Positions 1 through 6,973 of a stretch of 9,349 bases of DNA are shown here, in pieces. The notes beneath the pieces were generated by a model. It made no database searches. It saw only the letters and a list, made by a program, of their open reading frames with translations, and was not told the origin of the DNA. The position numbers and the translations under genes are program-made. The DNA comes from Oceanospirillaceae bacterium (GTDB taxonomy: Bacteria > Pseudomonadota > Gammaproteobacteria > Pseudomonadales > Balneatricaceae): the NCBI GenBank assembly GCA_003497765.1, contig DNNY01000044.1:470-9818 (forward strand), in the 5' to 3' direction. Every line of letters starts with the position of its first letter. Within the stretch, counting starts at the first letter, position 1.

Positions 1-294
1 GCAATGATGCCGTTTTTAAGTAAATTAAAAATGCTTAGAACATGGGGCGGTATTATGGATATGTCTATGGATGGTTCGCCTATTATTGATAAAGGGCCAA
101 TTGACGGCTTGTACTTAAATACGGGCTGGTGTTATGGCGGTTTTAAAGCTACCCCTGCATCAGGTTGGTGTTTTGCTTATACCATTGCCAATGATCAAGC
201 TCATACCCTTAATAAAGCCTATACTTTAGACCGCTTTAATCAGGGCTATACCATTGACGAAAAGGGCGCTGGCCCTTATCCAAAAGCACATTAA
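1..294 (+). CDS. soxB: Sarcosine oxidase beta subunit, C-terminal end (5' part outside window)
   Basis: This is the last 97 codons of an open frame that enters from the left edge and stops at TAA 292-294. The reading matches the C-terminus of the heterotetrameric sarcosine oxidase beta subunit, a DAO-fold flavoprotein. The RTWGGIMDMSMDGSPII stretch is followed by GLYLNTGWCYGGFKATP, the conserved glycine-rich FAD-contacting segment with its Lys (codon 145-147), and then by an LDRF...IDE tail. SoxB carries the sarcosine-oxidising site, the non-covalent FAD and the covalent FMN of the complex; the residues for covalent attachment and the N-terminal Rossmann motif lie outside the window. The internal ATGs near base 4 are not the start, because family members run to roughly 400 residues. 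soxD follows after 10 bases, so the two genes should be co-transcribed. The identification rests on the C-terminal quarter plus the soxDAG context, which is decisive. Confidence 0.93.
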   Translation, partial: AMMPFLSKLKMLRTWGGIMDMSMDGSPIIDKGPIDGLYLNTGWCYGGFKATPASGWCFAYTIANDQAHTLNKAYTLDRFNQGYTIDEKGAGPYPKAH

Positions 295-295
295 C

Positions 296-299
296 GGGG
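296..299 (+). promoter_or_regulatory. Ribosome binding site for soxD (decides its start)
   Basis: GGGG lies between the soxB stop and ATG 305 with a 5-base spacer. It supports ATG 305 over the in-frame ATG at 254, which lies inside soxB and would add 17 residues that family members lack. Confidence 0.6.
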
Positions 300-304
300 T
301 AAAT

Positions 305-589
305 ATGTTACGCATTAAATGTCCTTATTGTGGTGTTCGTGAACATACAGAGTTTATCTATGGAGAAGATGCTAACCGATCCTTACCAGACCCTGATGCG
401 AGCTTACATAACTGGAATAATTATGTGTTTGCCAGACAAAATGTGGCGGGTGAGCACCTTGAGTACTGGCAGCATACCCTAGGTTGTCGCGCTTGGTTAA
501 AAGTACAGCGAGATACAGTCACCCATGACATAACTTGGACTGGCTTACCCCATGAAACGCCTCCTCAGCAGAAGGAGGCATCGACATGA
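305..589 (+). CDS. soxD: Sarcosine oxidase delta subunit (zinc-binding)
   Basis: This is a 94-residue protein, the usual size of SoxD. It is the small structural subunit of heterotetrameric sarcosine oxidase and binds zinc. The expected ligands are visible: Cys6 and Cys9 in IKCPYCG, then His57 and Cys61 in EYWQHTLGCRAW, the HxxxC arrangement of the family. The start at 305 puts the CPYC motif at residue 6 as in known delta subunits; a longer in-frame start at 254 overlaps soxB and is rejected. The gene begins 10 bases after the soxB stop, and its TGA overlaps the soxA ATG as ATGA, so translation is probably coupled. The Pro/Gln-rich C-terminal tail (PPQQKEAST) is not notable. There is no sign of damage. 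Confidence 0.96.
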   Translation: MLRIKCPYCGVREHTEFIYGEDANRSLPDPDASLHNWNNYVFARQNVAGEHLEYWQHTLGCRAWLKVQRDTVTHDITWTGLPHETPPQQKEAST

Positions 590-3561
590 GTGGATTTCGT
601 TCCCATATAGGCCGTCTTAGTGATGAGCAAATAAGTTTTTCTTTTAATGGTCAAAGCTTATCCGCTCGAGTGGGGGATACCGTTGCTTCGGCATTACTAG
701 CCAATGGTATTCAGGTGGTAGGTAGAAGTTTTAAATACCATCGTCCGCGAGGCGTCAATTCCTGTGGTGCGGAAGAATCAGGTGCTTTGGTATCTATTGG
801 TATAGGTGCAGAGCAAGAACCTAATGTCCGCGCTACTATGCAGTTAGTCACAGAGGGTATGCAGGTTAGCTCACAAAATTGCTGGCCATCGCCACAGTTT
901 GACTTATTGGCTATTAATAACTTCTTTGGTTCGCTATTTCCCAGTTCGCCATTGGCGGCTGGCTTTTATTATAAAACCTTTATGTGGCCAGCCAAGTTTT
1001 GGTACAAATTGTATGAGCCAGCCATTCGGCGTGCGGCGGGCATGGGCAAAGTACCTGATCAAGCCGATAAAGCTGCCTATGATCGTATTTATAGTTTCTA
1101 TGATATAGCCATTATTGGTGGCGGGGCCGCTGGTTTAAGTGCCGCATTAAGTGTGGCAGAAAGTGGTTTGCGCGTCGTGCTTATGGATGAACATGCTACT
1201 TTTGGTGGGCAACTATTACATTTGCCTAAACAGCAACAAGACCTAGAACAGTGGCGTCAAAATACCATTGCTTCGCTGAAAGCAGCAGATAACGTCACTA
1301 TACTAACCAATACAGTTTGTTGGGGACGCTTTGATGGTAATACCTTGGCTGCCCATGAAGTTGTTGATAACAAAGTGCGGCATAACTTTCATAAGATTCA
1401 CGCTAAAAAAATCATTATTGCGACGGGTGCCATTGAACGGCCTTTGGTATTTGCTAATAACGACAAGCCTGGAGTGATGCTTGCATCTGGAGCACGTAAA
1501 TTGCTCAATCACTATGGTGTTGCTGCGGGCCGACAACTGGTGGTTTTTACCAATAATGATAGCGCCTATCAGACAGCCTTTGACTACCATGATCAGGGTT
1601 TGCCAGTTACAGCCATAATAGATAGCCGACAAGCACCATCCAAGGACTTAATGGCGGCTTGCGAACAGCGTGGCATACATGTCCACAAAAGTAGTGTAGT
1701 GACCAAAGCTAAAGGTTGGCATGGTGTACGTAGTGTGGAAGTAGCTGAGCTTAAAGCCGATGGCACATTAGGAGCCAGTCACGATATAACTTGTGATCTT
1801 GTGGCTCATTCTGGTGGCTGGTCGCCACAGGTACAGATGGCATCCCATGGAGGCACACCGCCCATTTATGATGAACAAATTACTGCCTTTGTAGTGGATC
1901 AACAGGCAGCAGATACATGGTCCGTTGGTGCAGCTCAGGGTGAATTTGGCTTACAAGCTGGTATCAAGCAAGCTATGGTGGCAGCTCAGGCAGCTTGCCA
2001 AGCCCTTGCTTGCCAAGGTGGAGAGGTTCTTATACCCGCCGAAGATATTAATGGGGAACTGAATATTGATCCCCTATGGGCCGTCCCAGCGCCAAGCAAA
2101 CAGAAAAATAAACAATTTGTTGATATACAACATGATGTAACCGTAGCCGATATTGGCTTAGCCCATAAAGAAGGTTTTATATCAGTTGAGCATATGAAAC
2201 GTTATACCACCCTTGGTATGGCCAATGATCAGGGCCGCACTGCAAATGTTAATGCCTTGGCTATGATGGCGGGTCATCTAGAACAGAGTATTGCCGCTAC
2301 GGGTACCACGCGTTTTCGTCCACCTATTGCCCCAGTTTCTCTAGGCAGTATTGCGGGGCGTGAAGTAGGTGAATATGTGTGTCCTTTACGGCGCACACCT
2401 ATGCAAGAATGGCATGAACGACAGGGTGTTGTATTTGTTGAAGCAGGTTTGTTTAGACGCCCGCAGTATTATCCAATAGGTAATGAGACCCTTGATCAAG
2501 CTTATGTGCGTGAGGCAGCCCATGTGCGAGCAAAGGTGGGGCTATGTGATGTTAGCAGTTTAGGGAAAATTGAAATTGTTGGCCCTGATAGTGCCGTATT
2601 TTTAGATCGTATCTACGTTAATTTATTTAGCAGTTTGCCAATAAATAAGGCCCGCTATGGCATTATGTTGCGCGAAGATGGGTATATTTATGATGATGGT
2701 ACGACGTCACGCTTGGCAGATGATCGCTACTTTATGACCACCACCACAGCCAAAGCTGGGGAAGTTTTATCCCATTTGGAGCGCTGTTTGGAAATTGACT
2801 GGCCAGAATTACAGGTGCGTGTAAGTTCTGTAAGTGAACATTGGGCGGCAATGGCTGTAGCTGGCCCTCAGTCCCGAGCGACCTTGCAATTAGCCTTTCC
2901 TGATATGGATTTTAGTCAAAAAGCACTGCCCTTTATGGGGCTGTCTCATGGTGAGTATCAGGGCATTCCACTAAGAATACTAAGAGTAAGTTTTTCTGGT
3001 GAGTTGGCTTATGAGGTGTATGTACAAGCTGATCATGGTGAGATGGTATGGCAACATATTATGGCCATGGGGCAGCCACATGACATTATTCCTTATGGTT
3101 TAGAGGCCTTGGGCACCCTACGTATTGAGAAAGGCCATCTCACAGGTGCTGAGCTGGATGGTCGAGTTACTCTGGCCGACGTTAATATGCAGAGGATGGT
3201 GAGTAAAAAGAAATGGTTTGTAGGCCAAAACCTTATGCAACGTGAGGGTTTACAAGATCCAAAGCGGCCATGTTTAGTTGGCCTAAAATCAGTGGATCCT
3301 CAGCAAGCAATTCCTACGGGAGCTATTTTGGTCAATGAAAACAAACTCGTTGCAGGCTGTGATAAGCAAGGTTGGGTTAGTTCAATGACCTATAGTCCTG
3401 TTCTTGATGGCTTTATTGCCCTGGGTTTTTTAACTGCTGGGCAAGAGCGAATAGGTGAAACTATCTATGCGGCTTATCCTTTGCAAGATCAGCATATACC
3501 AGTTGAGGTGGTTAGTTCGCATTTTTATGATCCTGGCAATACACGGGTAAAAGACCAATGA
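586..3561 (+). CDS. soxA: Sarcosine oxidase alpha subunit
   Basis: This 991-residue protein is close to the family's usual length of about 1000. It is the large subunit of heterotetrameric sarcosine oxidase: with SoxB it oxidises sarcosine to glycine, reduces O2 to H2O2 and delivers the one-carbon unit to tetrahydrofolate. Residues about 10-95 form a ferredoxin-like fold. Only one cysteine (NSCGAEE) remains there, so no 2Fe-2S cluster is expected, as is normal for SoxA. A dinucleotide-binding Rossmann motif DIAIIGGGAAG lies at 173-183 (GxGxxG at 178-183), with an acidic LMDE end of beta-2. The linker GMANDQGRTANVNALAMMAG and the FRPPIAPVSLGSIAGREVGE segment precede a GcvT-like folate domain (about 640-985) with MLREDGYIYDDGT, SFSGELAYEV and TLRIEKGH (Arg846, Glu848). 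A strong GAAGGAGG at 571-578 sits 7 bases before the ATG. The gene overlaps soxD and soxG by ATGA at both ends. Confidence 0.97.
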   Translation: MSGFRSHIGRLSDEQISFSFNGQSLSARVGDTVASALLANGIQVVGRSFKYHRPRGVNSCGAEESGALVSIGIGAEQEPNVRATMQLVTEGMQVSSQNCWPSPQFDLLAINNFFGSLFPSSPLAAGFYYKTFMWPAKFWYKLYEPAIRRAAGMGKVPDQADKAAYDRIYSFYDIAIIGGGAAGLSAALSVAESGLRVVLMDEHATFGGQLLHLPKQQQDLEQWRQNTIASLKAADNVTILTNTVCWGRFDGNTLAAHEVVDNKVRHNFHKIHAKKIIIATGAIERPLVFANNDKPGVMLASGARKLLNHYGVAAGRQLVVFTNNDSAYQTAFDYHDQGLPVTAIIDSRQAPSKDLMAACEQRGIHVHKSSVVTKAKGWHGVRSVEVAELKADGTLGASHDITCDLVAHSGGWSPQVQMASHGGTPPIYDEQITAFVVDQQAADTWSVGAAQGEFGLQAGIKQAMVAAQAACQALACQGGEVLIPAEDINGELNIDPLWAVPAPSKQKNKQFVDIQHDVTVADIGLAHKEGFISVEHMKRYTTLGMANDQGRTANVNALAMMAGHLEQSIAATGTTRFRPPIAPVSLGSIAGREVGEYVCPLRRTPMQEWHERQGVVFVEAGLFRRPQYYPIGNETLDQAYVREAAHVRAKVGLCDVSSLGKIEIVGPDSAVFLDRIYVNLFSSLPINKARYGIMLREDGYIYDDGTTSRLADDRYFMTTTTAKAGEVLSHLERCLEIDWPELQVRVSSVSEHWAAMAVAGPQSRATLQLAFPDMDFSQKALPFMGLSHGEYQGIPLRILRVSFSGELAYEVYVQADHGEMVWQHIMAMGQPHDIIPYGLEALGTLRIEKGHLTGAELDGRVTLADVNMQRMVSKKKWFVGQNLMQREGLQDPKRPCLVGLKSVDPQQAIPTGAILVNENKLVAGCDKQGWVSSMTYSPVLDGFIALGFLTAGQERIGETIYAAYPLQDQHIPVEVVSSHFYDPGNTRVKDQ

Positions 3562-4085
3562 CTAGCGCACTATCACAACATTTTAATTTGCCTCAAAGTT
3601 ATAACGGTTTAACCATTGCTGAGGTAACAGGGCATAAAATGTGGCAACTGGAAGGTGTCACTGAGATTGGCGCACAAATAACTGGGCTGACAGGTATGCC
3701 GGTACCTGAAACTGGGCATTTTGCTCAAGCCGGTGACCAGCTTTTGGTTTGGCAGGGGCGTGATCGTTTCTTTTGGCTAACGCCTATTGCCTCGTTACCC
3801 GAAGTAAAGGGTGTCTATATAACTGACCAGACGGCGAGCAAAACCCAGATACGTATTAGTGGTGACCAAGCACGGACTCTGTTAGCGCGCGGTTTACCCG
3901 TTGATATTGATAGTGGGATGTTTGCTGTTGGTGAGGTAATAATGACCCATATTAATCATATTAGTGTGGTTTTGTTGCGTTTGCCTGATGAGGAGGGAAA
4001 ACCTACATTTGAACTTTGGGTCATGCGGGGCTTTGCCGTTTCCCTGATGTCATTTTTAACCACTGTTGCGGCAAGCTTAGCCTAA
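3558..4085 (+). CDS. soxG: Sarcosine oxidase gamma subunit
   Basis: This 175-residue protein is the gamma subunit of heterotetrameric sarcosine oxidase, slightly short for a family that usually runs about 180-210. Gamma subunits have a GcvT/YgfZ-like fold and play a structural role in the tetramer. Family-typical features are the DQTASKTQIRISGDQARTLL segment, GLPVDID, a THINHISVVLLRL strand and the closing FELWVMRGFAVSL. The N-terminal part is more variable. The start codon overlaps the soxA stop as ATGA, so it is probably translated by coupling with soxA. This is the last gene of the soxBDAG unit. A weak stem-loop spans its stop codon, and a promoter candidate for the next gene follows. Confidence 0.93.
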   Translation: MTSALSQHFNLPQSYNGLTIAEVTGHKMWQLEGVTEIGAQITGLTGMPVPETGHFAQAGDQLLVWQGRDRFFWLTPIASLPEVKGVYITDQTASKTQIRISGDQARTLLARGLPVDIDSGMFAVGEVIMTHINHISVVLLRLPDEEGKPTFELWVMRGFAVSLMSFLTTVAASLA

Positions 4086-4094
4086 AAGCCGCAA
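4066..4094 (+). other. Weak stem-loop across the soxG stop codon
   Basis: A 7-bp perfect inverted repeat, TTGCGGC (4066-4072) and GCCGCAA (4088-4094), with a 15-base loop contains the soxG stop TAA at 4083-4085. No T-run follows, so it does not look like a classical intrinsic terminator. It could slow or partly attenuate read-through from soxG, or protect the mRNA end, or be chance. Confidence 0.3.
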
Positions 4095-4103
4095 ACTAAT
4101 AGG

Positions 4104-4133
4104 TTGCCACAATGACCTTATGTCCCCTAAAAT
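4104..4133 (+). promoter_or_regulatory. Sigma70-like promoter candidate for the aminotransferase gene
   Basis: TTGCCA at 4104-4109 (5 of 6 to consensus) and TAAAAT at 4128-4133 (5 of 6) are separated by 18 bases, in the gap between soxG and the aminotransferase. Transcription would start near 4140 and give a leader of about 38 bases before ATG 4178. This suggests the aminotransferase can be expressed apart from the sox operon, although read-through from soxG is also possible. Confidence 0.45.
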
Positions 4134-4166
4134 TAACGGAGAAATAAACTTACCATCTAAACCTGT

Positions 4167-4170
4167 GGAG
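4167..4170 (+). promoter_or_regulatory. Ribosome binding site for the aminotransferase gene (decides its start)
   Basis: GGAG is 7 bases before ATG 4178 and only 4 before the in-frame TTG at 4175. The spacing and codon choice favour the ATG. A second GGAG at 4138-4141 has no start codon at a useful distance. Confidence 0.55.
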
Positions 4171-4177
4171 AAATTTG

Positions 4178-5380
4178 ATGTCTTTTTTGGCCAAAAATAT
4201 GGCGTCCATACCCGAATCTCAAACAATGATGGTAACCAATCTGGCCCGTGAGCTGGTCGCTGCTGGTGAAGATATAATCAGTATGAGTACTGGCGAGCCT
4301 GATTTTGATACTGTGTCCATTGCCGCAGAAGCCGGTATTGAAGCTATTCGCACTGGGCGCACGCGATATACTTCTGGTGATGGTACTCCTGAACTGAAAC
4401 AGGCCATTCAAGCCAAGTTTCTCCGGGATAATGATTTGATCTATGACTTAAATCAAATATCTGTTGCTACAGGGGGAAAGCAGGTTATATACAACGCTTT
4501 AGCGGCCACCTTAAACCCCGGTGATGAGGTTATAATTCCAGCGCCTTACTGGGTGTCTTATCCAGCCATGGTCGCCATGTGTGGTGGTACGCCGAAATTA
4601 ATTCACTGCCATGCCAACAATAACTTTGCCTTGGATGCGGATGCATTAGAAAGAGCCATAACCAGCCAGACTAAGTGGGTGTTACTCAATTCCCCAAATA
4701 ATCCTTCTGGGGCTGTCATGAGCGCAGACAATCTCTTGGCCATTGCCGAGGTGTTAAGGCGTCATCCCCATGTGCATATTTTGACTGATGATATCTATGA
4801 GCATTTGCTGTATAAATCAGAGCCCTTTGTTACCATTGCACAAGTAGCCAGAGACTTATATGACCGTACTTTAACGGTTAATGGCATGTCTAAGGGCTAT
4901 GCTATGACTGGCTGGCGTATTGGTTATGCTGGTGGCCGTCCTGATTTAATTGCTGCTATGGCTAAAATTCAAAGTCAGACTACGGGAAACCCTTGTACCA
5001 TTGCTCAATATGCCGCCCAGCAGGCATTGCTAAGTAATCCTGAGCATATAGCTTATTGGCGGCAGGTATTTATCGAGCGGCGCAATATACTGGTTAATGC
5101 CTTAGATAAAATCAATGGTATTGAAGTAAATATACCTCAGGGAGCCTTTTATGCGTTTCCTAATGTAGAAGGTTTATACGGCCGCCAAGCTGAAGATGGC
5201 AGCATTATTCAATCAGCCTCTGATGTGGCCACCTATTGGCTTAAAGCGGCAAGTGTAGCCGTGGTGCCCGGGGAAGCCTTTGGATGTCCTGGTTATGTGC
5301 GAATGGCCTATGCTATTGAGACTGACCGTGTGGCTGAAGCCATGCAGCGCATAACAACGGCTTGTGGGCAACTAACTTAA
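4178..5380 (+). CDS. PLP-dependent aminotransferase, class I, aspartate aminotransferase Ib type
   Basis: This 400-residue fold-type I aminotransferase is collinear with the Thermus-type (Ib) aspartate aminotransferases. Visible features are STGEPDFDT in the N-terminal arm region, GGKQ with Lys101, PYWVSYP, NSPNNPSG with Asn175, LTDDIYEHLLY with the PLP-pyridine Asp205 and Tyr207, NGMSKGYAMTGWRIGY with the Schiff-base Lys239, and the substrate-carboxylate Arg375 in YVRMAYA. Lys101 aligns with the residue called Lys109 in pig-enzyme numbering, which is linked to acidic substrates in this subgroup. Aspartate or glutamate with 2-oxoacids are therefore the likeliest substrates; prephenate or alanine/glyoxylate activity cannot be excluded. 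ATG 4178 is preferred to TTG 4175 because of GGAG spacing. The gene lies 92 bases after soxG on the same strand with its own promoter candidate. It may link amino groups or glycine-derived carbon to central metabolism, but this is inference from position only. Confidence 0.88.
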   Translation: MSFLAKNMASIPESQTMMVTNLARELVAAGEDIISMSTGEPDFDTVSIAAEAGIEAIRTGRTRYTSGDGTPELKQAIQAKFLRDNDLIYDLNQISVATGGKQVIYNALAATLNPGDEVIIPAPYWVSYPAMVAMCGGTPKLIHCHANNNFALDADALERAITSQTKWVLLNSPNNPSGAVMSADNLLAIAEVLRRHPHVHILTDDIYEHLLYKSEPFVTIAQVARDLYDRTLTVNGMSKGYAMTGWRIGYAGGRPDLIAAMAKIQSQTTGNPCTIAQYAAQQALLSNPEHIAYWRQVFIERRNILVNALDKINGIEVNIPQGAFYAFPNVEGLYGRQAEDGSIIQSASDVATYWLKAASVAVVPGEAFGCPGYVRMAYAIETDRVAEAMQRITTACGQLT

Positions 5381-5403
5381 TACAGGTAAGCAAAAGACCA
5401 CAG

Positions 5404-5889
5404 CTAGATAATACCCAAAGCCAGGCTGGCGGCCATTAATTGGCCTAGATCAAAACAATCTTGCTTAAAGTGATCTTGCCAATCTCCCTGACATAAGCGT
5501 CTCTCTTGGGCTCTGCGCCAGCCTAAGCCGCTGCAGATAGACTCTACGGCACGTGTACATCCGGTACCATCTATGCCAGCTCGAACCACTAAGGCATAGG
5601 GTAGTCCTTGTTTAGCCTCTAAAACATCATAATAGATACGATCAAACAGATCCTTGGTTGCCCCTGCCATATAACCCAAGTTTTCTGTGGTCAAAAGAAT
5701 CAATGCATCAGCATGCAGAATATCTGCCGTATTACAGTCCATAGGGCTAAGTTGGCGGATAGTTACTTGGTTTTCTTGGGCGTTTTTAGCACCAGAAAAT
5801 AGCTGTGCTGCCATGGCACGGGTATTGGTCGAGGGGGTATGGCTAATGATTAATAACTGCTTGTTGCTTGCCATATTGTTGATTGTCAT
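5404..5889 (-). CDS. Flavodoxin-fold NAD(P)H/FMN-type flavoprotein, role unknown
   Basis: This is a 161-residue single-domain protein with a flavodoxin-like fold. The phosphate-binding loop SHTPSTNT is at residues 16-23, right after the first strand (LLII). The isoalloxazine-side loop TTENLGYMAGATKDLFDRIY is at 67-86, typical of flavodoxin/FMN-reductase relatives. A third conserved block, GIDGTGCTRAVESICSGLGW, is at 105-124, and a GDWQ follows. It probably binds FMN and acts in the cytoplasm; no substrate can be read from the sequence. Two starts are possible. ATG 5889 has AGGG only 2 bases away, and Met6 (5872-5874) would give a more family-like N-terminus but has no close Shine-Dalgarno; no start exists further upstream before an in-frame stop. 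The gene converges on the aminotransferase with 23 bases between stops. It lies downstream of etfA on the same strand but behind a strong hairpin, so co-transcription with etfBA is doubtful. Confidence 0.8.
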   Translation of the reverse strand: MTINNMASNKQLLIISHTPSTNTRAMAAQLFSGAKNAQENQVTIRQLSPMDCNTADILHADALILLTTENLGYMAGATKDLFDRIYYDVLEAKQGLPYALVVRAGIDGTGCTRAVESICSGLGWRRAQERRLCQGDWQDHFKQDCFDLGQLMAASLALGII

Positions 5890-5910
5890 TACCCTGAGCT
5901 TGAGTAATTT

Positions 5911-5939
5911 ATTCTGTCACTTTCAAACATGGGTTGCAA
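5911..5939 (-). promoter_or_regulatory. Weak promoter candidate for the flavoprotein gene
   Basis: Read on the minus strand, TTGCAA (5939-5934) and CAGAAT (5916-5911) are 17 bases apart and about 21 bases before ATG 5889. Each hexamer matches the sigma70 consensus at only 4 of 6 positions. It is listed because the hairpin between etfA and this gene makes an independent promoter plausible. Confidence 0.25.
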
Positions 5940-5964
5940 ATGAGGAAAATAGTTAAGCGGAAAC

Positions 5965-5998
5965 TTGAGGTTGTGTGTGTATAAGCACACAACCTCAA
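5965..5998. terminator. Strong stem-loop, probable terminator of etfBA (possibly bidirectional)
   Basis: A perfect 13-bp inverted repeat, TTGAGGTTGTGTG (5965-5977) and CACACAACCTCAA (5986-5998), has an 8-base loop and lies 34 bases beyond the etfA stop. On the minus strand it is followed by GTTTCC, a poor T-run. On the plus strand it is followed by TATATTTATTTA, which is T-rich. It fits an end-of-transcript hairpin for etfBA and could also stop plus-strand transcripts reading through from the aminotransferase gene. Confidence 0.6.
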
Positions 5999-6005
5999 TA
6001 TATTT

Positions 6006-6033
6006 ATTTAGCAATTATCAGATAATGCTAAAT
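6006..6033 (-). other. Stem-loop directly after the etfA stop codon
   Basis: The arms ATTTAGCAATTA (6006-6017) and TAATGCTAAAT (6023-6033) pair with one bulged base around the 5-base loop TCAGA. The last base overlaps the etfA stop codon. There is no T-run on the minus strand. Together with the hairpin at 5965-5998 it makes a tandem pair at the 3' end of the etfBA message, possibly for RNA stability. Confidence 0.4.
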
Positions 6034-6962
6034 TAAAGCTCGCTTTCCAGTTCTGGCACAGCATCAAACAGGTCGGCAACCAAGCCATAGTCAGCTACCT
6101 GAAAGATGGGTGCTTCACTGTCTTTATTGATGGCCACAATTACCTTAGAGTCCTTCATCCCCGCGAGGTGTTGAATAGCGCCAGATATACCCACGGCAAT
6201 ATACAGATCGGGTGCGATTACTTTACCAGTTTGGCCCACTTGATAGTCGTTAGGGACAAAGCCAGCATCAACAGCTGCACGGGAAGCGCCTACTGCCGCA
6301 CCTAATTTATCAGCAACGCGCTCAAGCATGGGGAAGTTATCGCCACTTTGCATACCACGTCCACCCGAGACCACAATAGCAGCCGAGGTTAATTCAACAC
6401 GCTCTGATTCTGATGCAGCGAGCCCCAAGTAACGTGATTTGTCTGTATTAGCTGCAGCTGTGACAGGTTCAATGGTGGCCGATCCGCCTGAAGCAGTTGC
6501 AGCGTCAAACTTGGTTATGCGAACGGTAATTAATTTTATATTATCAGCTGATTGCACTTTAGCTAGGGCATTGCCGGCGTAAATTGGCCTTTCAAAGGTG
6601 TCAGGGGTAATAACAGCACTGATATCAGAAATTTGGCTAACATCCAGTAAAGCAGAAGCACGAGGCATAAAGTTTTTACCAAAAGTAGTCGCTGGAGCCA
6701 AAATATGGCTATAGTCACTGGCAATACTTACCACAAGGTCAGCCATATTTTCGGCTAATTGACCTGCCAAACTACTATCGTCAGCAACCCTTACTCGACT
6801 TACGCCAACTACTTGTGTAGCTGCTTGGGCAGCGCTTTGGCAATCATTACCAGCAACCAGTACATCGACATCGCCACCAATGGCTTGGGCAGCGCTTATA
6901 GTGTTTAAGGTGGAACCAACTAAGGTGCCATTTTCGTGTTCAGCAATTACTAATATAGACAT
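6033..6962 (-). CDS. etfA: Electron transfer flavoprotein alpha subunit
   Basis: This is a 309-residue protein of normal length. With EtfB it forms the soluble FAD-containing heterodimer that takes electrons from flavoprotein dehydrogenases (acyl-CoA, dimethylglycine, sarcosine and others) and passes them to ETF-quinone oxidoreductase. The N-terminal domain (1 to about 185) begins [11 protein letters not shown]. The C-terminal FAD domain carries SGGRGM (Arg202), [10 protein letters not shown] (225-234), VGQTGK (242-247), the [10 protein letters not shown] loop from 260 and the closing [20 protein letters not shown]. The sequence strongly resembles the Pseudomonas-type housekeeping EtfA. AAGGGAG at 6969-6975 is 6 bases before the ATG and overlaps the etfB stop codon. 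The gap to etfB is 11 bases, so the pair forms one unit. Two stem-loops follow the stop. Confidence 0.97.
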   Translation of the reverse strand: MSILVIAEHENGTLVGSTLNTISAAQAIGGDVDVLVAGNDCQSAAQAATQVVGVSRVRVADDSSLAGQLAENMADLVVSIASDYSHILAPATTFGKNFMPRASALLDVSQISDISAVITPDTFERPIYAGNALAKVQSADNIKLITVRITKFDAATASGGSATIEPVTAAANTDKSRYLGLAASESERVELTSAAIVVSGGRGMQSGDNFPMLERVADKLGAAVGASRAAVDAGFVPNDYQVGQTGKVIAPDLYIAVGISGAIQHLAGMKDSKVIVAINKDSEAPIFQVADYGLVADLFDAVPELESEL

Positions 6963-6973
6963 ATTATGCTCCC

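Noticed and set aside
254..304. Longer N-terminus for soxD starting at ATG 254
   Set aside because: It lies inside the end of soxB, has no family counterpart and would push the CPYC zinc motif away from its usual position; ATG 305 has its own GGGG site.
586..870. Possible 2Fe-2S cluster in the SoxA N-terminal domain
   Set aside because: The ferredoxin-like fold is recognisable, but only one cysteine is present, so no cluster can be bound; this is normal for SoxA.
899..1108. Short plus-strand open frame in another frame of soxA
   Set aside because: It is fully covered by soxA, with no motif or ribosome binding site.
1303..1632. Minus-strand open frame within soxA
   Set aside because: It is antisense to the conserved flavoprotein domain of soxA, has no recognisable motif and reads as a shadow frame.
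4157..4411. Minus-strand open frames over the start of the aminotransferase gene
   Set aside because: They overlap a well-supported gene, and their composition and lack of motifs point to shadows.
5687..5956. Plus-strand open frame over the flavoprotein start, with a hydrophobic C-terminal stretch (LLLAILLIVITLSL)
   Set aside because: It looks like a small membrane protein, but most of it is antisense to the flavoprotein gene. The hydrophobic part is the complement of the flavoprotein N-terminus, and no ribosome binding site stands out.
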